A stretch of DNA of 55,613 nt from Treponema sp. UBA1226. GTDB lineage: Bacteria; Spirochaetota; Spirochaetia; Treponematales; Treponemataceae. The translations under genes and the position numbers were made by a program. The notes beneath the pieces were generated by a model. That model was not told the origin of the DNA, searched no databases, and saw only the letters and a program-made list of their open reading frames with translations. Location: positions 6,085 to 61,697 of the forward strand of contig DBWY01000012.1 of the NCBI GenBank assembly GCA_002309195.1. Reading direction: 5' to 3'. Shown here piece after piece: positions 32,450 through 41,386 of this stretch; the stretch's first letter is position 1; every line of letters begins with the position of its first letter.

Positions 32450-34201
32450 ATGGCAATCGATGAACATTTACAGACAGTACGACACAGTTGTGCACATGTT
32501 ATGGCAGAAGCAGTTAAGAGATTGTTCCCGGGAACCAAAATTGCAATTGGCCCTGCCATCGACAATGGATTTTATTATGACTTTGATTTTGGAACCACAA
32601 AAATTTCCGACACCGATTTTGCTGCAATCGAAAAAGAAATGAGAAAAATCATTGCAGGAAATCATGACTTTATCAGAAAAGAAGTTTCAAAAGAAGAGGC
32701 TTTAAAGCTTTTTGCAGATGAACCTTATAAAGTTGAATTAATCAACGACCTTCCTGACGGCGAAACAATTACAACTTATGAGCAGGACGGTTATCTTGAT
32801 TTATGTCGTGGTCCTCACGTTGCAAATACAAAAGAAATTAACGCACAGGCATTCAAGCTTGATAAAATTGCAGGTGCATACTGGAGGGGAGATTCAAACA
32901 AAGCTCAGCTTACAAGAATCTATGCCCTCTGTTTTGCAAAGCCTAATGATTTAAAAGATTATCTTACTCTTCTTGCAGAGGCAGAAAAACGTGATCACCG
33001 TAAGCTTGGTGTAGAAATGGATTTATTCCACCTGGATCCGGAAGACCCGGGACAGATTTTCTGGCACCCGAACGGATGGACAATTTATACGACGATGCAG
33101 GATTACATGAGAAAGATGGTGCGCCGTGACGGTTATCAGGAAGTTAACACTCCTGCAATCATGCCGCGCACACTCTGGGAACGTTCAGGACACTGGGATC
33201 ATTACAAGATGAACATGTTCATCACAGAATCAGAAAAAAGAATGTTCGCAATCAAACCGATGAACTGTCCTGGTGCTCTTGAAATTTTTAAGAGCCGTCA
33301 GCGTTCGTATAAAGAATTACCTCTTCGTCTTGCAGAGTTTGGACACGATGTTCGTAATGAACCTAGCGGAACTCTTCATGGTGTTATGCGTGTGCGCGGC
33401 TTTGTTCAGGATGACGCACATATTCTCTGCACAGAAGAACAGATTGGACCAGAAGTAGAAAAGTTCTGTAAACTTTTAAAACAGGTTTATCACGATTTTG
33501 GTTTTGATGAACTTGTAGTAAAATTTTCTACAATGCCAGAAGATCATGTAGGAGATCTTGCAACATGGGAAAGAGCAGAGAAGGCTCTCTCAGACGCATG
33601 TCACGGCGCAGGTCTTGAGTATGAAATTCAGCCTGGAGAAGGAGCATTCTACGGACCAAAACTTGAGTTTAAACTTTACGACTGTCTTGGACGCGAGTGG
33701 CAGTGCGGAACGATTCAGGTTGACTACCAGCTTCCGAGTGCAGAACGCCTCGATGCAACATACATCGGTGCCGATAACCAGAAACATCATCCGGTTATGT
33801 TACACCGTGCAATCCTCGGATCGTTCGAACGCTTCTTAGGAATCTTAATCGAAAATTTTGCAGGTGTTTTCCCGACATGGCTTGCATTTGAACAGGTTGC
33901 AGTTGTTCCTGTTTCGAACGAGTTTGATGATTATGCAAAGAAAGTAAATGATGTACTTGTTGCAGCAGATATTCGTTCAAATGTTTATCTTAGCGAAGAA
34001 AATATGAAGGCAAAGATAAAGGATATTTCACAGAGTCACAGAACTCCGTACATTCTTGTCGTAGGACAGAAAGAAAAAGACGAAGAATCTGTATGCGTAA
34101 GATATCGTTTCTCAAGCAAAAAGCCTCAGGAAACAATGAAGCTTGCAGACTTCGTTAAGTATGTTCAGGATAAGGTAGAAACACATTTTATCGGTATTTA
34201 A
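32450..34201 (+). CDS. thrS: Threonyl-tRNA synthetase (no TGS domain)
   Basis: A 583-residue class II synthetase. It begins directly with the editing domain: H-S-C-A-H (~17-21) and 'CRGPH' (~120) are its metal-site His/Cys. The catalytic domain has '[10 protein letters not shown]' (zinc Cys), '[19 protein letters not shown]' (motif 2 with zinc His) and '[21 protein letters not shown]' (motif 3). The C-terminal anticodon-binding domain is present. The ~60-residue N-terminal TGS domain of most bacterial enzymes is absent, as in some other bacteria; no upstream start in frame would add it. AAGGAA precedes the ATG. It charges tRNA-Thr. Confidence 0.95.
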   Translation: MAIDEHLQTVRHSCAHVMAEAVKRLFPGTKIAIGPAIDNGFYYDFDFGTTKISDTDFAAIEKEMRKIIAGNHDFIRKEVSKEEALKLFADEPYKVELINDLPDGETITTYEQDGYLDLCRGPHVANTKEINAQAFKLDKIAGAYWRGDSNKAQLTRIYALCFAKPNDLKDYLTLLAEAEKRDHRKLGVEMDLFHLDPEDPGQIFWHPNGWTIYTTMQDYMRKMVRRDGYQEVNTPAIMPRTLWERSGHWDHYKMNMFITESEKRMFAIKPMNCPGALEIFKSRQRSYKELPLRLAEFGHDVRNEPSGTLHGVMRVRGFVQDDAHILCTEEQIGPEVEKFCKLLKQVYHDFGFDELVVKFSTMPEDHVGDLATWERAEKALSDACHGAGLEYEIQPGEGAFYGPKLEFKLYDCLGREWQCGTIQVDYQLPSAERLDATYIGADNQKHHPVMLHRAILGSFERFLGILIENFAGVFPTWLAFEQVAVVPVSNEFDDYAKKVNDVLVAADIRSNVYLSEENMKAKIKDISQSHRTPYILVVGQKEKDEESVCVRYRFSSKKPQETMKLADFVKYVQDKVETHFIGI

Positions 34202-34258
34202 TTTTGTTCCGCTTAAACGGAATAAAATAAATTATAAATTCTTAAACAGGAGAAAGAA

Positions 34259-35020
34259 ATGAAAAAATTAATCGTTGCTTTAATGGCATGCAGTGTTCTT
34301 TTTTCTTTTGTTTCATGCGGAAAAAAGAATAAAGCAGAATCTGGCAAAGTATGGATTGTTGCTACAGACACAGTATTCAGACCATTTGAATACACAAACG
34401 AAAAAAATGAGTTTGTCGGAATCGACGTAGACATTCTTGCAGCTATTGCAGAAGACCAGGGTTTTAAATATGACCTTCAGGTTCTCGGATGGGATGCAGG
34501 TGTTGCTGCTGTTCAGGTTGGACAGGCAGACGGACTTATCGCAGGTGCTACAATCAAACAGTCACGCATTGACTCTGGATGGATTTTCTCTGACGGATAT
34601 TACAATGCAACACAGACATTCGTAGTTGCTGCAGACAGTTCAATTTCTAAATACGAAGATCTTAAGGGAAAAAATGTTGCAGTTAAAAACGGAACTGCAG
34701 GTGCAGATTTTGCAAATTCCCTCAAGGATAAATATGGATTTACAGTTACAGTATTCGAAGATTCTCCTACAATGTATCAGGATGTAATCCTCGGAAACAG
34801 TGCTGCATGCTGTGAAGATACTCCGATTATGGCAGACAATATCAAGAGTGCAGGTCTTGCTCTCAAGATTCCTGCAGGAATGGAAAGCGAAGGTGCTCCA
34901 TATGGATTTGCAATCATGAATCCGGATAACAAAGAACTTCTTGATATGTTCAATGCAGGTCTTGCAAACATCAAGGCTAACGGAAAGTATCAGCAGATTC
35001 TTGATAAGTATTTGAAATAA
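34259..35020 (+). CDS. Amino-acid ABC transporter substrate-binding lipoprotein (canonical order)
   Basis: A 253-residue family-3 solute-binding protein. Lipoprotein signal ends 'SFVSC' (~20). Lobe I comes first ('KVWIVATDTVFRPFEY', 'VGIDVDILAAIA', 'AGATIKQSRIDSGWIFSDGYY' with the carboxylate-binding Arg). Lobe II follows ('DLKGKNVAVKNGTAGADF', 'CCEDTPIM' with the ligand Asp), and it ends 'NIKANGKYQQILDKYL'. This is the normal GlnH-like order, useful for comparison with the permuted protein at 44834. It binds a polar amino acid in the periplasm for the permease and ATPase that follow. AGGAG precedes the ATG. Confidence 0.93.
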   Translation: MKKLIVALMACSVLFSFVSCGKKNKAESGKVWIVATDTVFRPFEYTNEKNEFVGIDVDILAAIAEDQGFKYDLQVLGWDAGVAAVQVGQADGLIAGATIKQSRIDSGWIFSDGYYNATQTFVVAADSSISKYEDLKGKNVAVKNGTAGADFANSLKDKYGFTVTVFEDSPTMYQDVILGNSAACCEDTPIMADNIKSAGLALKIPAGMESEGAPYGFAIMNPDNKELLDMFNAGLANIKANGKYQQILDKYLK

Positions 35021-35028
35021 AAATTTAA

Positions 35029-35060
35029 AAAGCCGCCGGGATAAAAACCTGTGCGGCTTT
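35029..35060 (+). terminator. Intercistronic hairpin between binding protein and permease
   Basis: AAAGCCGC (35029-35036)/GCGGCTTT (35053-35060), no T-run. Probably a partial terminator or an mRNA-stabilising stem that keeps the binding protein in excess over the membrane subunits. Confidence 0.55.
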
Positions 35061-35077
35061 ATAATGGAGTTCAACGA

Positions 35078-35749
35078 ATGATATCTATTTTGCAGTCCTA
35101 CAGCGTAATGCTTTTACGCTCTCTGGGATATACAATGATTCTTACGCTGCTTGCACTTGTCTTTGCCATGATAATCGGTTTGATATTTGCATTGTGTAAT
35201 GTAAGTCACAACAAGGTGCTTAATGTAGTCGGTACGGTTTATGTAGATGCCATTCGTGGTGTTCCGTTGATTGTTCTTGCATATTTTATTTATTTCGGAA
35301 TTCCTCAGGCGATAAAGATGATGGGGATCGCAGGCTTTAAGCTTCCTGCATTGCAGGCAGGTACCATCGCGCTTTCGATGAACTGCGGTGCTTACATGGC
35401 AGAAATTTTCAGGGCCGGAATCCAGAGTATAGACAAAGGTCAGATGGAAGCTGCCAGAAGTCTTGGTCTTACATACGGAACAAGTATGAAGAATGTAATC
35501 CTTCCGCAGGCCTTTCGCGTAATGGTTCCTTCTGTAATCAATCAGTTTATCATCACTTTAAAAGATACTTCGATTCTTGCAATTATCGGTTACCCGGAAC
35601 TTACGAATATGGGAAAAACCATTTCTGGTAATACCTTTAAGAGTCTTGAGACATGGGCGATTGTCGGAATAATGTACATGATTGTAATTGTTTCGCTCAG
35701 TAAGCTTGCAAAAATTGTCGAACGAAAATTAAAAGTCGAAGAACGATAA
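35078..35749 (+). CDS. Amino-acid ABC transporter permease
   Basis: A 223-residue HisM/GlnP-type permease with about five membrane helices. '[25 protein letters not shown]' opens it, and '[52 protein letters not shown]' contains the EAA loop contacting the ATPase. GGAG ten bases upstream sets the start at 35078; the GTG at 35051 lies within the hairpin. It is followed by the ATPase gene after one base. Confidence 0.92.
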   Translation: MISILQSYSVMLLRSLGYTMILTLLALVFAMIIGLIFALCNVSHNKVLNVVGTVYVDAIRGVPLIVLAYFIYFGIPQAIKMMGIAGFKLPALQAGTIALSMNCGAYMAEIFRAGIQSIDKGQMEAARSLGLTYGTSMKNVILPQAFRVMVPSVINQFIITLKDTSILAIIGYPELTNMGKTISGNTFKSLETWAIVGIMYMIVIVSLSKLAKIVERKLKVEER

Positions 35750-35750
35750 C

Positions 35751-36503
35751 ATGGAGAATATAGAGATGAACGATAAAGTAAAGATACATGTAGAAAACCT
35801 TAAAAAAACTTTCGGTAAACTCGAAGTATTAAAAGATATTAACATCGATATTCACGAAGGCGAAGTTGTCGTTGTAATCGGTCCTTCAGGCAGCGGAAAG
35901 TCGACATTCCTTCGTTGTCTTAATAAACTTGAACATTCTAACGGCGGAAAGATTATCGTAAATGGCCACGATATAAATGATAAATCAGTAAACATAAATC
36001 ATGTGCGCGAAAACATCGGAATGGTTTTCCAGCATTTTAATCTTTTCCCTAACCTTACTGTCCTTGAAAACATAATGCTTGCTCCGGTTAAGCTAAAGAA
36101 AATGACAAAAGAAGAAGCGCATATTCAGGGAATGAAACTCCTTACACGCGTCGGACTTGATTCTAAAGCAGACGTTTATCCTCAGCAGCTTTCGGGTGGT
36201 CAGAAGCAGCGTGTCGCAATCGCGCGTGCGCTTGCAATGAATCCTTCGATAATGCTTTTTGACGAGCCTACATCGGCTCTTGACCCTGAGATGGTTGGAG
36301 AAGTTCTTACTGTAATGCAGGAACTTGCAAAAGGCGGAATGACTATGGTTGTCGTAACTCACGAAATGGGTTTTGCGCGCGAAGTTGCAGACCGCGTTGT
36401 ATTTATGGACGGCGGCTACATCATCGAAGAAGGAACTCCGGATGAAGTTCTTAAAAATCCTAAGCAGGAAAGAACTATAAGCTTCCTTAATAAAGTTCTG
36501 TAA
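35751..36503 (+). CDS. Amino-acid ABC transporter ATP-binding protein
   Basis: A 250-residue ATPase of the GlnQ/HisP class: Walker A 'GPSGSGKST', Q-loop '[17 protein letters not shown]', signature 'LSGGQKQR', Walker B '[15 protein letters not shown]', H-loop '[10 protein letters not shown]'. It powers uptake with the permease upstream. Since the second binding protein/permease pair (44106-45616) has no ATPase, this one might serve both; that is speculation. ATG 35766 is an alternative start. Confidence 0.93.
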   Translation: MENIEMNDKVKIHVENLKKTFGKLEVLKDINIDIHEGEVVVVIGPSGSGKSTFLRCLNKLEHSNGGKIIVNGHDINDKSVNINHVRENIGMVFQHFNLFPNLTVLENIMLAPVKLKKMTKEEAHIQGMKLLTRVGLDSKADVYPQQLSGGQKQRVAIARALAMNPSIMLFDEPTSALDPEMVGEVLTVMQELAKGGMTMVVVTHEMGFAREVADRVVFMDGGYIIEEGTPDEVLKNPKQERTISFLNKVL

Positions 36504-36536
36504 AAATACGCCGGCGTACGGTATATGGAGGAGTGA

Positions 36537-37121
36537 ATGAAAAAAATCATTACAATCAGTCGTGAGTTTGGTGCTGCAGGCGGAACAATAGGAAAAGCCG
36601 TTGCTGAACGTCTCGGATATGAATATTTTGACAAGGAACTTATTATCCGTGCTGCACGCGAAGCAAATCTTGATGTAGAAAAGATGGTAAAGCTTGACGA
36701 ACATGCTCCGCTTATTTTTGGTTTTGGTCAGAGCCTTTTTGATCTTTACAGCTCTCCTGTAGAAGAACGCTTTTATGAATCTCAGAAAAATGTAATCAAG
36801 AAAATCGGTGAGCATGGTAAATGCGTCATCGTCGGACGAAATGCAAACAGCATCCTTTCTGAATACGATGATTCGCTTCATGTATTCATTCATGCAAATA
36901 TGTACTGGCGTCTTAACAGAATGAAAGAAGAAAAGATGCAGGATATCCCTATAGAAAAAGTTGCAGAAGAATTAAACAACATCGACAAGGCAAGAAAAAA
37001 ATTCTGCGCATATTATACAAATAAAGAATTTGGCAGCGCATCAAGCTACGATCTTTGTCTCTGTGCATCTTCTATCGGTATCGAAAAGTGCATCGACATT
37101 ATCTGTAACGCAGCAAAATAA
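36537..37121 (+). CDS. Cytidylate-kinase-like protein
   Basis: A 194-residue protein of the cytidylate-kinase-like family (PF13189 type). 'ISREFGAAGGTIGKAVAERLGY' provides a P-loop-like nucleotide site and 'YFDKELIIRAARE' follows; 'CVIVGRNANSIL' is the second strand block. It is shorter than true Cmk, and its actual substrate is unproven. GGAGG precedes the ATG; it lies 33 bases after the ATPase gene, with a TACGCCGGCGTA palindrome (36507-36518) between. Confidence 0.8.
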   Translation: MKKIITISREFGAAGGTIGKAVAERLGYEYFDKELIIRAAREANLDVEKMVKLDEHAPLIFGFGQSLFDLYSSPVEERFYESQKNVIKKIGEHGKCVIVGRNANSILSEYDDSLHVFIHANMYWRLNRMKEEKMQDIPIEKVAEELNNIDKARKKFCAYYTNKEFGSASSYDLCLCASSIGIEKCIDIICNAAK

Positions 37122-37140
37122 TTTTTAACCCGGGGTTTTT

Positions 37141-38811
37141 ATGAACTTGTTTAAAAGAATCTATACAAACATTGAACCAGAAGTAAAAAGATTTCCCGGT
37201 GTAGTAATCTCGACTGTCGTTGCAGCCTTATCTCTTTTTGTTTTACGTGTAAGTTACAGCATATCACTCGACAGCAATCATTTTATAAGCGTAATGTCCA
37301 AAAGCTCGATGTGGAGCGTTGCGTTTTTAATTTTTGTTTCTTTTTTAACTGAATTTATTTTAAAAAATAAATCGGATGAAAAAAAATCCAGAAGGATAAG
37401 CCTTATAGTTCAGACTGTTTCGCTTTTTATCTGTTATGTTCCGATGTATTTTGTGTTCAGTCTTAAAAACATTTACTTCTGGAATTTTTATTTATGTTCG
37501 ATTGCAGCAATGATTGCAATGACATTTTTCTTTGCAGGAAAAATCCATAACTTCGAAGACGTAATTCCGGGTTTTGTAAGCGCATTTGTAATTTCCCTTA
37601 TCATTTTACTTTGTGTAACTGCAGGACTTTGTCTTATTCTCTGGGCTGTAGACAGTCTGCTTTTTTCTCTGGACTCAAATTATTTTCTTGCGGTATTTGC
37701 AGGATGTTTTTTTGTAGTTTTTATAAACTGTACGCTTGCTTATTCAACACGAAACTTTTCTTCTGAAAAAATTGCAAAACCGTTTAAGGCAATCGTAAAG
37801 ACTCTTTTGTTTTCGCTTTATATAATTCTTGTTTTTGTAATCTATGCTTATTTAATAAAAAGCATCTTTACAAAAAAGATTCCGGTTGGAAAAATAAACT
37901 GGCTTGTTTCATTTGTCTCTGCGTTCTATCTGTTTTTTCAGCTTAGCTTAAAAAAATATACTGACGACAAAGTCGTTTCGTTTTTCTATAAGTCTGGTTT
38001 TTTGATTTTAATTCCGCTTATAACAATACAATGCATTGCAGTCGGCATCCGTGTAAATGCATATGGACTTACAGTTCTGCGTTATGAAAGCATTCTGTAT
38101 ATCATATTCAGTGTCATCGTTCTCATTCTATCTTCGTTTAAAAACGGTGAATACATAAAATACGTCTATCCTGTTTTTGCTTTTATGCTTATGGTTGCAT
38201 GCGTTACTCCGTTAAATCTCGAGGATGTTCCGCGCCGTGATCATATTAAACGCATCGAGCGTATTTATAAAAGCCACGGAATGTTTAAAGATAATTCATT
38301 CATAACAGAAAATGCAGGAAATGTTTTAAGCGAAGATGAAAAGGCAGTTGTCTGCGGCTCTTACGATTATCTTTCGCGTGATTCTGTAAGCCCTCTCTGG
38401 CAGAACTGGAGCTCTGATTCAAAGCAATTTGAGCAGTTGTTCGGTTTTAAATATTCAGGGCTTTATGATTATCCTGAAATTGCAAAAGATTTTGTAATGC
38501 ATAAATACATGGTTGTTACCGGCCGCTATGTGCTCGACGTAAGCAGATATTCAACTATGGAACCAATTGCCTATACAGTCGTTGACGAAAACCACAATAT
38601 TTTTATTTTTGACAAAGATTTGACTAAATATGATGTGACAAAATTCATGCAGGGCTACCTTAAAGATGAGGGTACAGAAGTCCTTGATGAGCCTCTTGTC
38701 TGGGAAATTTCAGACGGAATTTACGCAATTGTCACCAAAGTTGACATAAATCTTCCACGCAGCGGCACAAGCACAACGCTCGACGCAATCCAGGGCTTCC
38801 TGGCTAAATAA
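37141..38811 (+). CDS. DUF4153 multi-spanning membrane protein
   Basis: A 556-residue protein with roughly ten hydrophobic helices in the first ~365 residues, then a soluble C-terminal domain of ~190 residues. The layout and blocks such as 'YAYLIKSIFTKKIPVGKINWLVS' fit the DUF4153 family. Function is unknown; family members are often near cell-envelope or sensing genes. It follows the kinase-like gene by 19 bases (CGGGG upstream), so they are probably cotranscribed. A GCCGCT/AGCGGC stem (38823-38851) after the stop could be a weak terminator. Confidence 0.75.
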   Translation: MNLFKRIYTNIEPEVKRFPGVVISTVVAALSLFVLRVSYSISLDSNHFISVMSKSSMWSVAFLIFVSFLTEFILKNKSDEKKSRRISLIVQTVSLFICYVPMYFVFSLKNIYFWNFYLCSIAAMIAMTFFFAGKIHNFEDVIPGFVSAFVISLIILLCVTAGLCLILWAVDSLLFSLDSNYFLAVFAGCFFVVFINCTLAYSTRNFSSEKIAKPFKAIVKTLLFSLYIILVFVIYAYLIKSIFTKKIPVGKINWLVSFVSAFYLFFQLSLKKYTDDKVVSFFYKSGFLILIPLITIQCIAVGIRVNAYGLTVLRYESILYIIFSVIVLILSSFKNGEYIKYVYPVFAFMLMVACVTPLNLEDVPRRDHIKRIERIYKSHGMFKDNSFITENAGNVLSEDEKAVVCGSYDYLSRDSVSPLWQNWSSDSKQFEQLFGFKYSGLYDYPEIAKDFVMHKYMVVTGRYVLDVSRYSTMEPIAYTVVDENHNIFIFDKDLTKYDVTKFMQGYLKDEGTEVLDEPLVWEISDGIYAIVTKVDINLPRSGTSTTLDAIQGFLAK

Positions 38812-38908
38812 CGTGCCAGAATGCCGCTGAGTCATGTTTTTCAGAAGCGGCCATAATATACTTTTTCTGGGAATTTTGGATATTTTCGTGAATTTTTCTT
38901 CTTATACA

Positions 38909-38937
38909 TTGTAATTATTTTCGCTAAGTATTATACT
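38909..38937 (+). promoter_or_regulatory. Promoter of the hydrogenase operon
   Basis: TTGTAA (38909-38914), 17-bp spacer, TATACT (38932-38937), 45 bases before the first ATG. Confidence 0.55.
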
Positions 38938-38982
38938 ATTGGGGCAGTATTTTCTGCTTAGTTTACATATTAGGAGATTAAA

Positions 38983-39462
38983 ATGGCTAAAGGTGGAAAT
39001 GCCGGATTTTCTGCAGATCTTATTAAGTTCATTAAAGATTGGAAAGATAAACCAGGCAATCTCATTATGATCCTGCACCATGTACAGGAAGAACAGGGCT
39101 ACATTTCTCGCGAAGCTGCTTTCGAAGTTGCTCAGAGAACTGGTATCCCATTGGCACGCGTTTATGGCGTAATTTCATTCTATCATTTCTTTAAAACACA
39201 GAAACCGGGAAAAAATCTCGTTAGTGTATGTTTAGGAACAGCCTGCTATCTTAAAGGTGGTCAGGATGTTATTGATGAATGTCGTTCACTCCTCAAACTT
39301 AAGGAAGGCGATGTATCAACAGAAGACGGACTGTTCTCTGTAGAACCTGTTCGTTGTATCGGTTGTTGTGGTCTTGCACCTGTAATGTCAATTAACGGTG
39401 AAGTTTACGGTAAATTGACAAAATCAATGGTTAAGCCAATTCTCGATAAGTATCGTCAGTAG
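38983..39462 (+). CDS. hydC: NuoE-like [2Fe-2S] subunit of [FeFe] hydrogenase (HydC/HndA)
   Basis: A 159-residue thioredoxin-like ferredoxin of the complex I 24-kDa family. 'ILHHVQEEQGYIS' and 'ARVYGVISFYHFF' are family blocks, and the cluster ligands are Cys in 'CLGTACYLKGG' and 'CIGCCGLAPVM'. It passes electrons within the NAD-linked hydrogenase complex encoded by the next two genes. AGGAG precedes the ATG. Confidence 0.92.
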   Translation: MAKGGNAGFSADLIKFIKDWKDKPGNLIMILHHVQEEQGYISREAAFEVAQRTGIPLARVYGVISFYHFFKTQKPGKNLVSVCLGTACYLKGGQDVIDECRSLLKLKEGDVSTEDGLFSVEPVRCIGCCGLAPVMSINGEVYGKLTKSMVKPILDKYRQ

Positions 39463-39471
39463 GAGTTGCAA

Positions 39472-41361
39472 ATGACACGCGAAGAACTTCATAAAATATA
39501 TGAAAGCAAAAAAGATGAAATCGCTTCCCGCAAAGCTGGCGGTAAAAAAGATATCGCTAACGGTGTAAAAACTGTTTTAGTTTGTGGCGGAACAGCATGT
39601 GAATCATCTGAATCAGTAAAAATCAGAGAGAACCTTGTAGCAGAAATCAAAGCTCATGGTCTTGAAAAGAAAGTTAAGGTAGTTTTAACAGGATGTTTCG
39701 GATTCTGCGAAAAAGGTCCTATCGTTAAAATCATGCCGGAAGATTCATTCTATGTTTGTGTAAAACCAGAAGATGTAAAAGAAATCGTAGAAAAACATCT
39801 TGTTGGCGGCGAAGAAGTTTCTCGTCTTCTTTATGACGCAGAAGCAGCAAGCAAGAACGAAGAAATTCCATTCTATAAAAAACAGATGCGTATCGTACTT
39901 CGCAACTGTGGTGTAATTAATCCAGAAGATATTACAGAATACATCGGTAACACAGGTTATCAGGCTCTCGAAAAAGCAATTTTCGAAATGAAACCAGCTG
40001 ATGTAATCGAAGAAATTAAAGCATCAGGCCTTCGTGGTCGTGGTGGTGCCGGATTCCCTACAGGTCTTAAATGGGAAGCAGGCTTTAAAGCTAAGGGTGA
40101 TCAGAAATACATCGTATGTAATGCCGACGAAGGTGACCCGGGAGCTTACATGGATCGTTCAACAATCGAAGGCGATCCACACTCAGTACTCGAAGCTATG
40201 GCAATTGCAGGATATGCAATCGGAGCAAACAAAGGTTTCGTTTACATCCGTGCAGAATATCCGCTTGCTGTTCATCGTCTTGAACTTGCAATTGAGCAGG
40301 CTCGTGCAAACGGTTTCCTCGGAAACAATATTTTTGGTTCTAAGTTCAGTTTTGATATCGAAATCAGACTTGGTGCCGGTGCATTCGTATGTGGTGAAGA
40401 GACAGCTCTTTTACGTTCTATCGAAGGTAAACGTGGTATGCCTACTCCAAAACCACCATTCCCTGCACAGGCTGGTCTCTGGGGAAAACCAACAGTAATC
40501 AACAACGTAGAAACTTGGGCTAACATTCCTGTAATCCTTACAAAGGGTGCTTCATGGTTCAGTAAGATTGGTACAAACGATTCTAAGGGAACTAAAGTAT
40601 TTGCTCTTACAGGTAAAATTGAAAACTCAGGACTTGTTGAAGTTCCAATGGGAACAACACTCCGTGACATCATTTTTGAAATCGGTGGCGGAATTAAAAA
40701 CGGCAAGAAGTTCAAGGGTGTTCAGACTGGTGGACCTTCTGGTGGTATTATCACAGAAGACAACCTCGATACACCAATCGACTTTGGTGCTCTTATCCGC
40801 TTAGGTTCTATGATGGGTTCAGGCGGTATGATCGTTATGGACGAAGATGACTGTGTAGTAGACGTTTCTAAGTTCTACATGGAATTCTGTGTTGATGAAT
40901 CATGCGGTAAATGTTCTCCATGTCGTATCGGAACAAGACAGCTCTTTACTATCCTTGATGAAATTTCTAAGGGTAACGGAACAATGGAAGACCTCCAGAA
41001 GCTTCAGGACATCGGTAGCGCAATGAAAGCTTGTTCATTGTGTGCTCTCGGTCAGTCTGCTCCTAACCCGACACTTTCTACTCTTGCTAAGTTTAAGGAT
41101 GAATACATTGCTCACGTCGTTGACAAAAAATGTCCGGCTGGAAAATGTAAGAAACTTACACAGTATGTAATTGATGCAGATAAGTGTATCGGTTGTGGTC
41201 TCTGCCAGAAAGGTTGTCCAGCAGGTGCTATTTCTAATAACGCTGCTGAAGAAGTTAAAGAAGGAAAGAAACTTCCTTGGAAACTTATTGATCAGTCTAA
41301 GTGTGTTAAGTGCGGTGCTTGTGAAGCTGCATGTAAATTCCACGCTGTATTGAAGAAATAA
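39472..41361 (+). CDS. hydB: NuoF-like FMN/NAD-binding subunit of [FeFe] hydrogenase (HydB/HndC)
   Basis: A 629-residue protein. An N-terminal thioredoxin-like [2Fe-2S] domain ('VCGGTACESSES', 'LTGCFGFCEKGP') is followed by the NuoF core ('GLRGRGGAGFPTGLKWE' for NAD/FMN, 'CNADEGDPGAYMDRS', 'VCGEETALL'). Next come the SLBB segment, a [4Fe-4S] site ('ESCGKCSPCRIGTRQL') and a C-terminal two-cluster ferredoxin ('CIGCGLCQKGCPAGAI', 'CVKCGACEAACKF'). It exchanges electrons with NAD(H) and ferredoxin; bifurcation is inferred from the HydABC-like set. AGGAG sets the start at 39472 rather than TTG 39466. Confidence 0.95.
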   Translation: MTREELHKIYESKKDEIASRKAGGKKDIANGVKTVLVCGGTACESSESVKIRENLVAEIKAHGLEKKVKVVLTGCFGFCEKGPIVKIMPEDSFYVCVKPEDVKEIVEKHLVGGEEVSRLLYDAEAASKNEEIPFYKKQMRIVLRNCGVINPEDITEYIGNTGYQALEKAIFEMKPADVIEEIKASGLRGRGGAGFPTGLKWEAGFKAKGDQKYIVCNADEGDPGAYMDRSTIEGDPHSVLEAMAIAGYAIGANKGFVYIRAEYPLAVHRLELAIEQARANGFLGNNIFGSKFSFDIEIRLGAGAFVCGEETALLRSIEGKRGMPTPKPPFPAQAGLWGKPTVINNVETWANIPVILTKGASWFSKIGTNDSKGTKVFALTGKIENSGLVEVPMGTTLRDIIFEIGGGIKNGKKFKGVQTGGPSGGIITEDNLDTPIDFGALIRLGSMMGSGGMIVMDEDDCVVDVSKFYMEFCVDESCGKCSPCRIGTRQLFTILDEISKGNGTMEDLQKLQDIGSAMKACSLCALGQSAPNPTLSTLAKFKDEYIAHVVDKKCPAGKCKKLTQYVIDADKCIGCGLCQKGCPAGAISNNAAEEVKEGKKLPWKLIDQSKCVKCGACEAACKFHAVLKK

Positions 41362-41386
41362 GGTTTGAGGATTTTAGGAGTATACA

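Noticed and set aside
36093..36893. 266-codon minus-strand ORF across the ATPase and kinase-like genes
   Set aside because: Overlaps two well-supported genes and encodes a Phe/Cys/Lys-rich sequence without motifs.
38823..38851. Strong terminator after the DUF4153 gene
   Set aside because: The stem is short (six pairs) and no T-run follows; kept only as a weak possibility.
40034..40498. Long alternate-frame ORF inside hydB (and another on the minus strand at 40272-40715)
   Set aside because: Shadow frames of a strongly conserved enzyme gene, with no start signal or recognisable motif.
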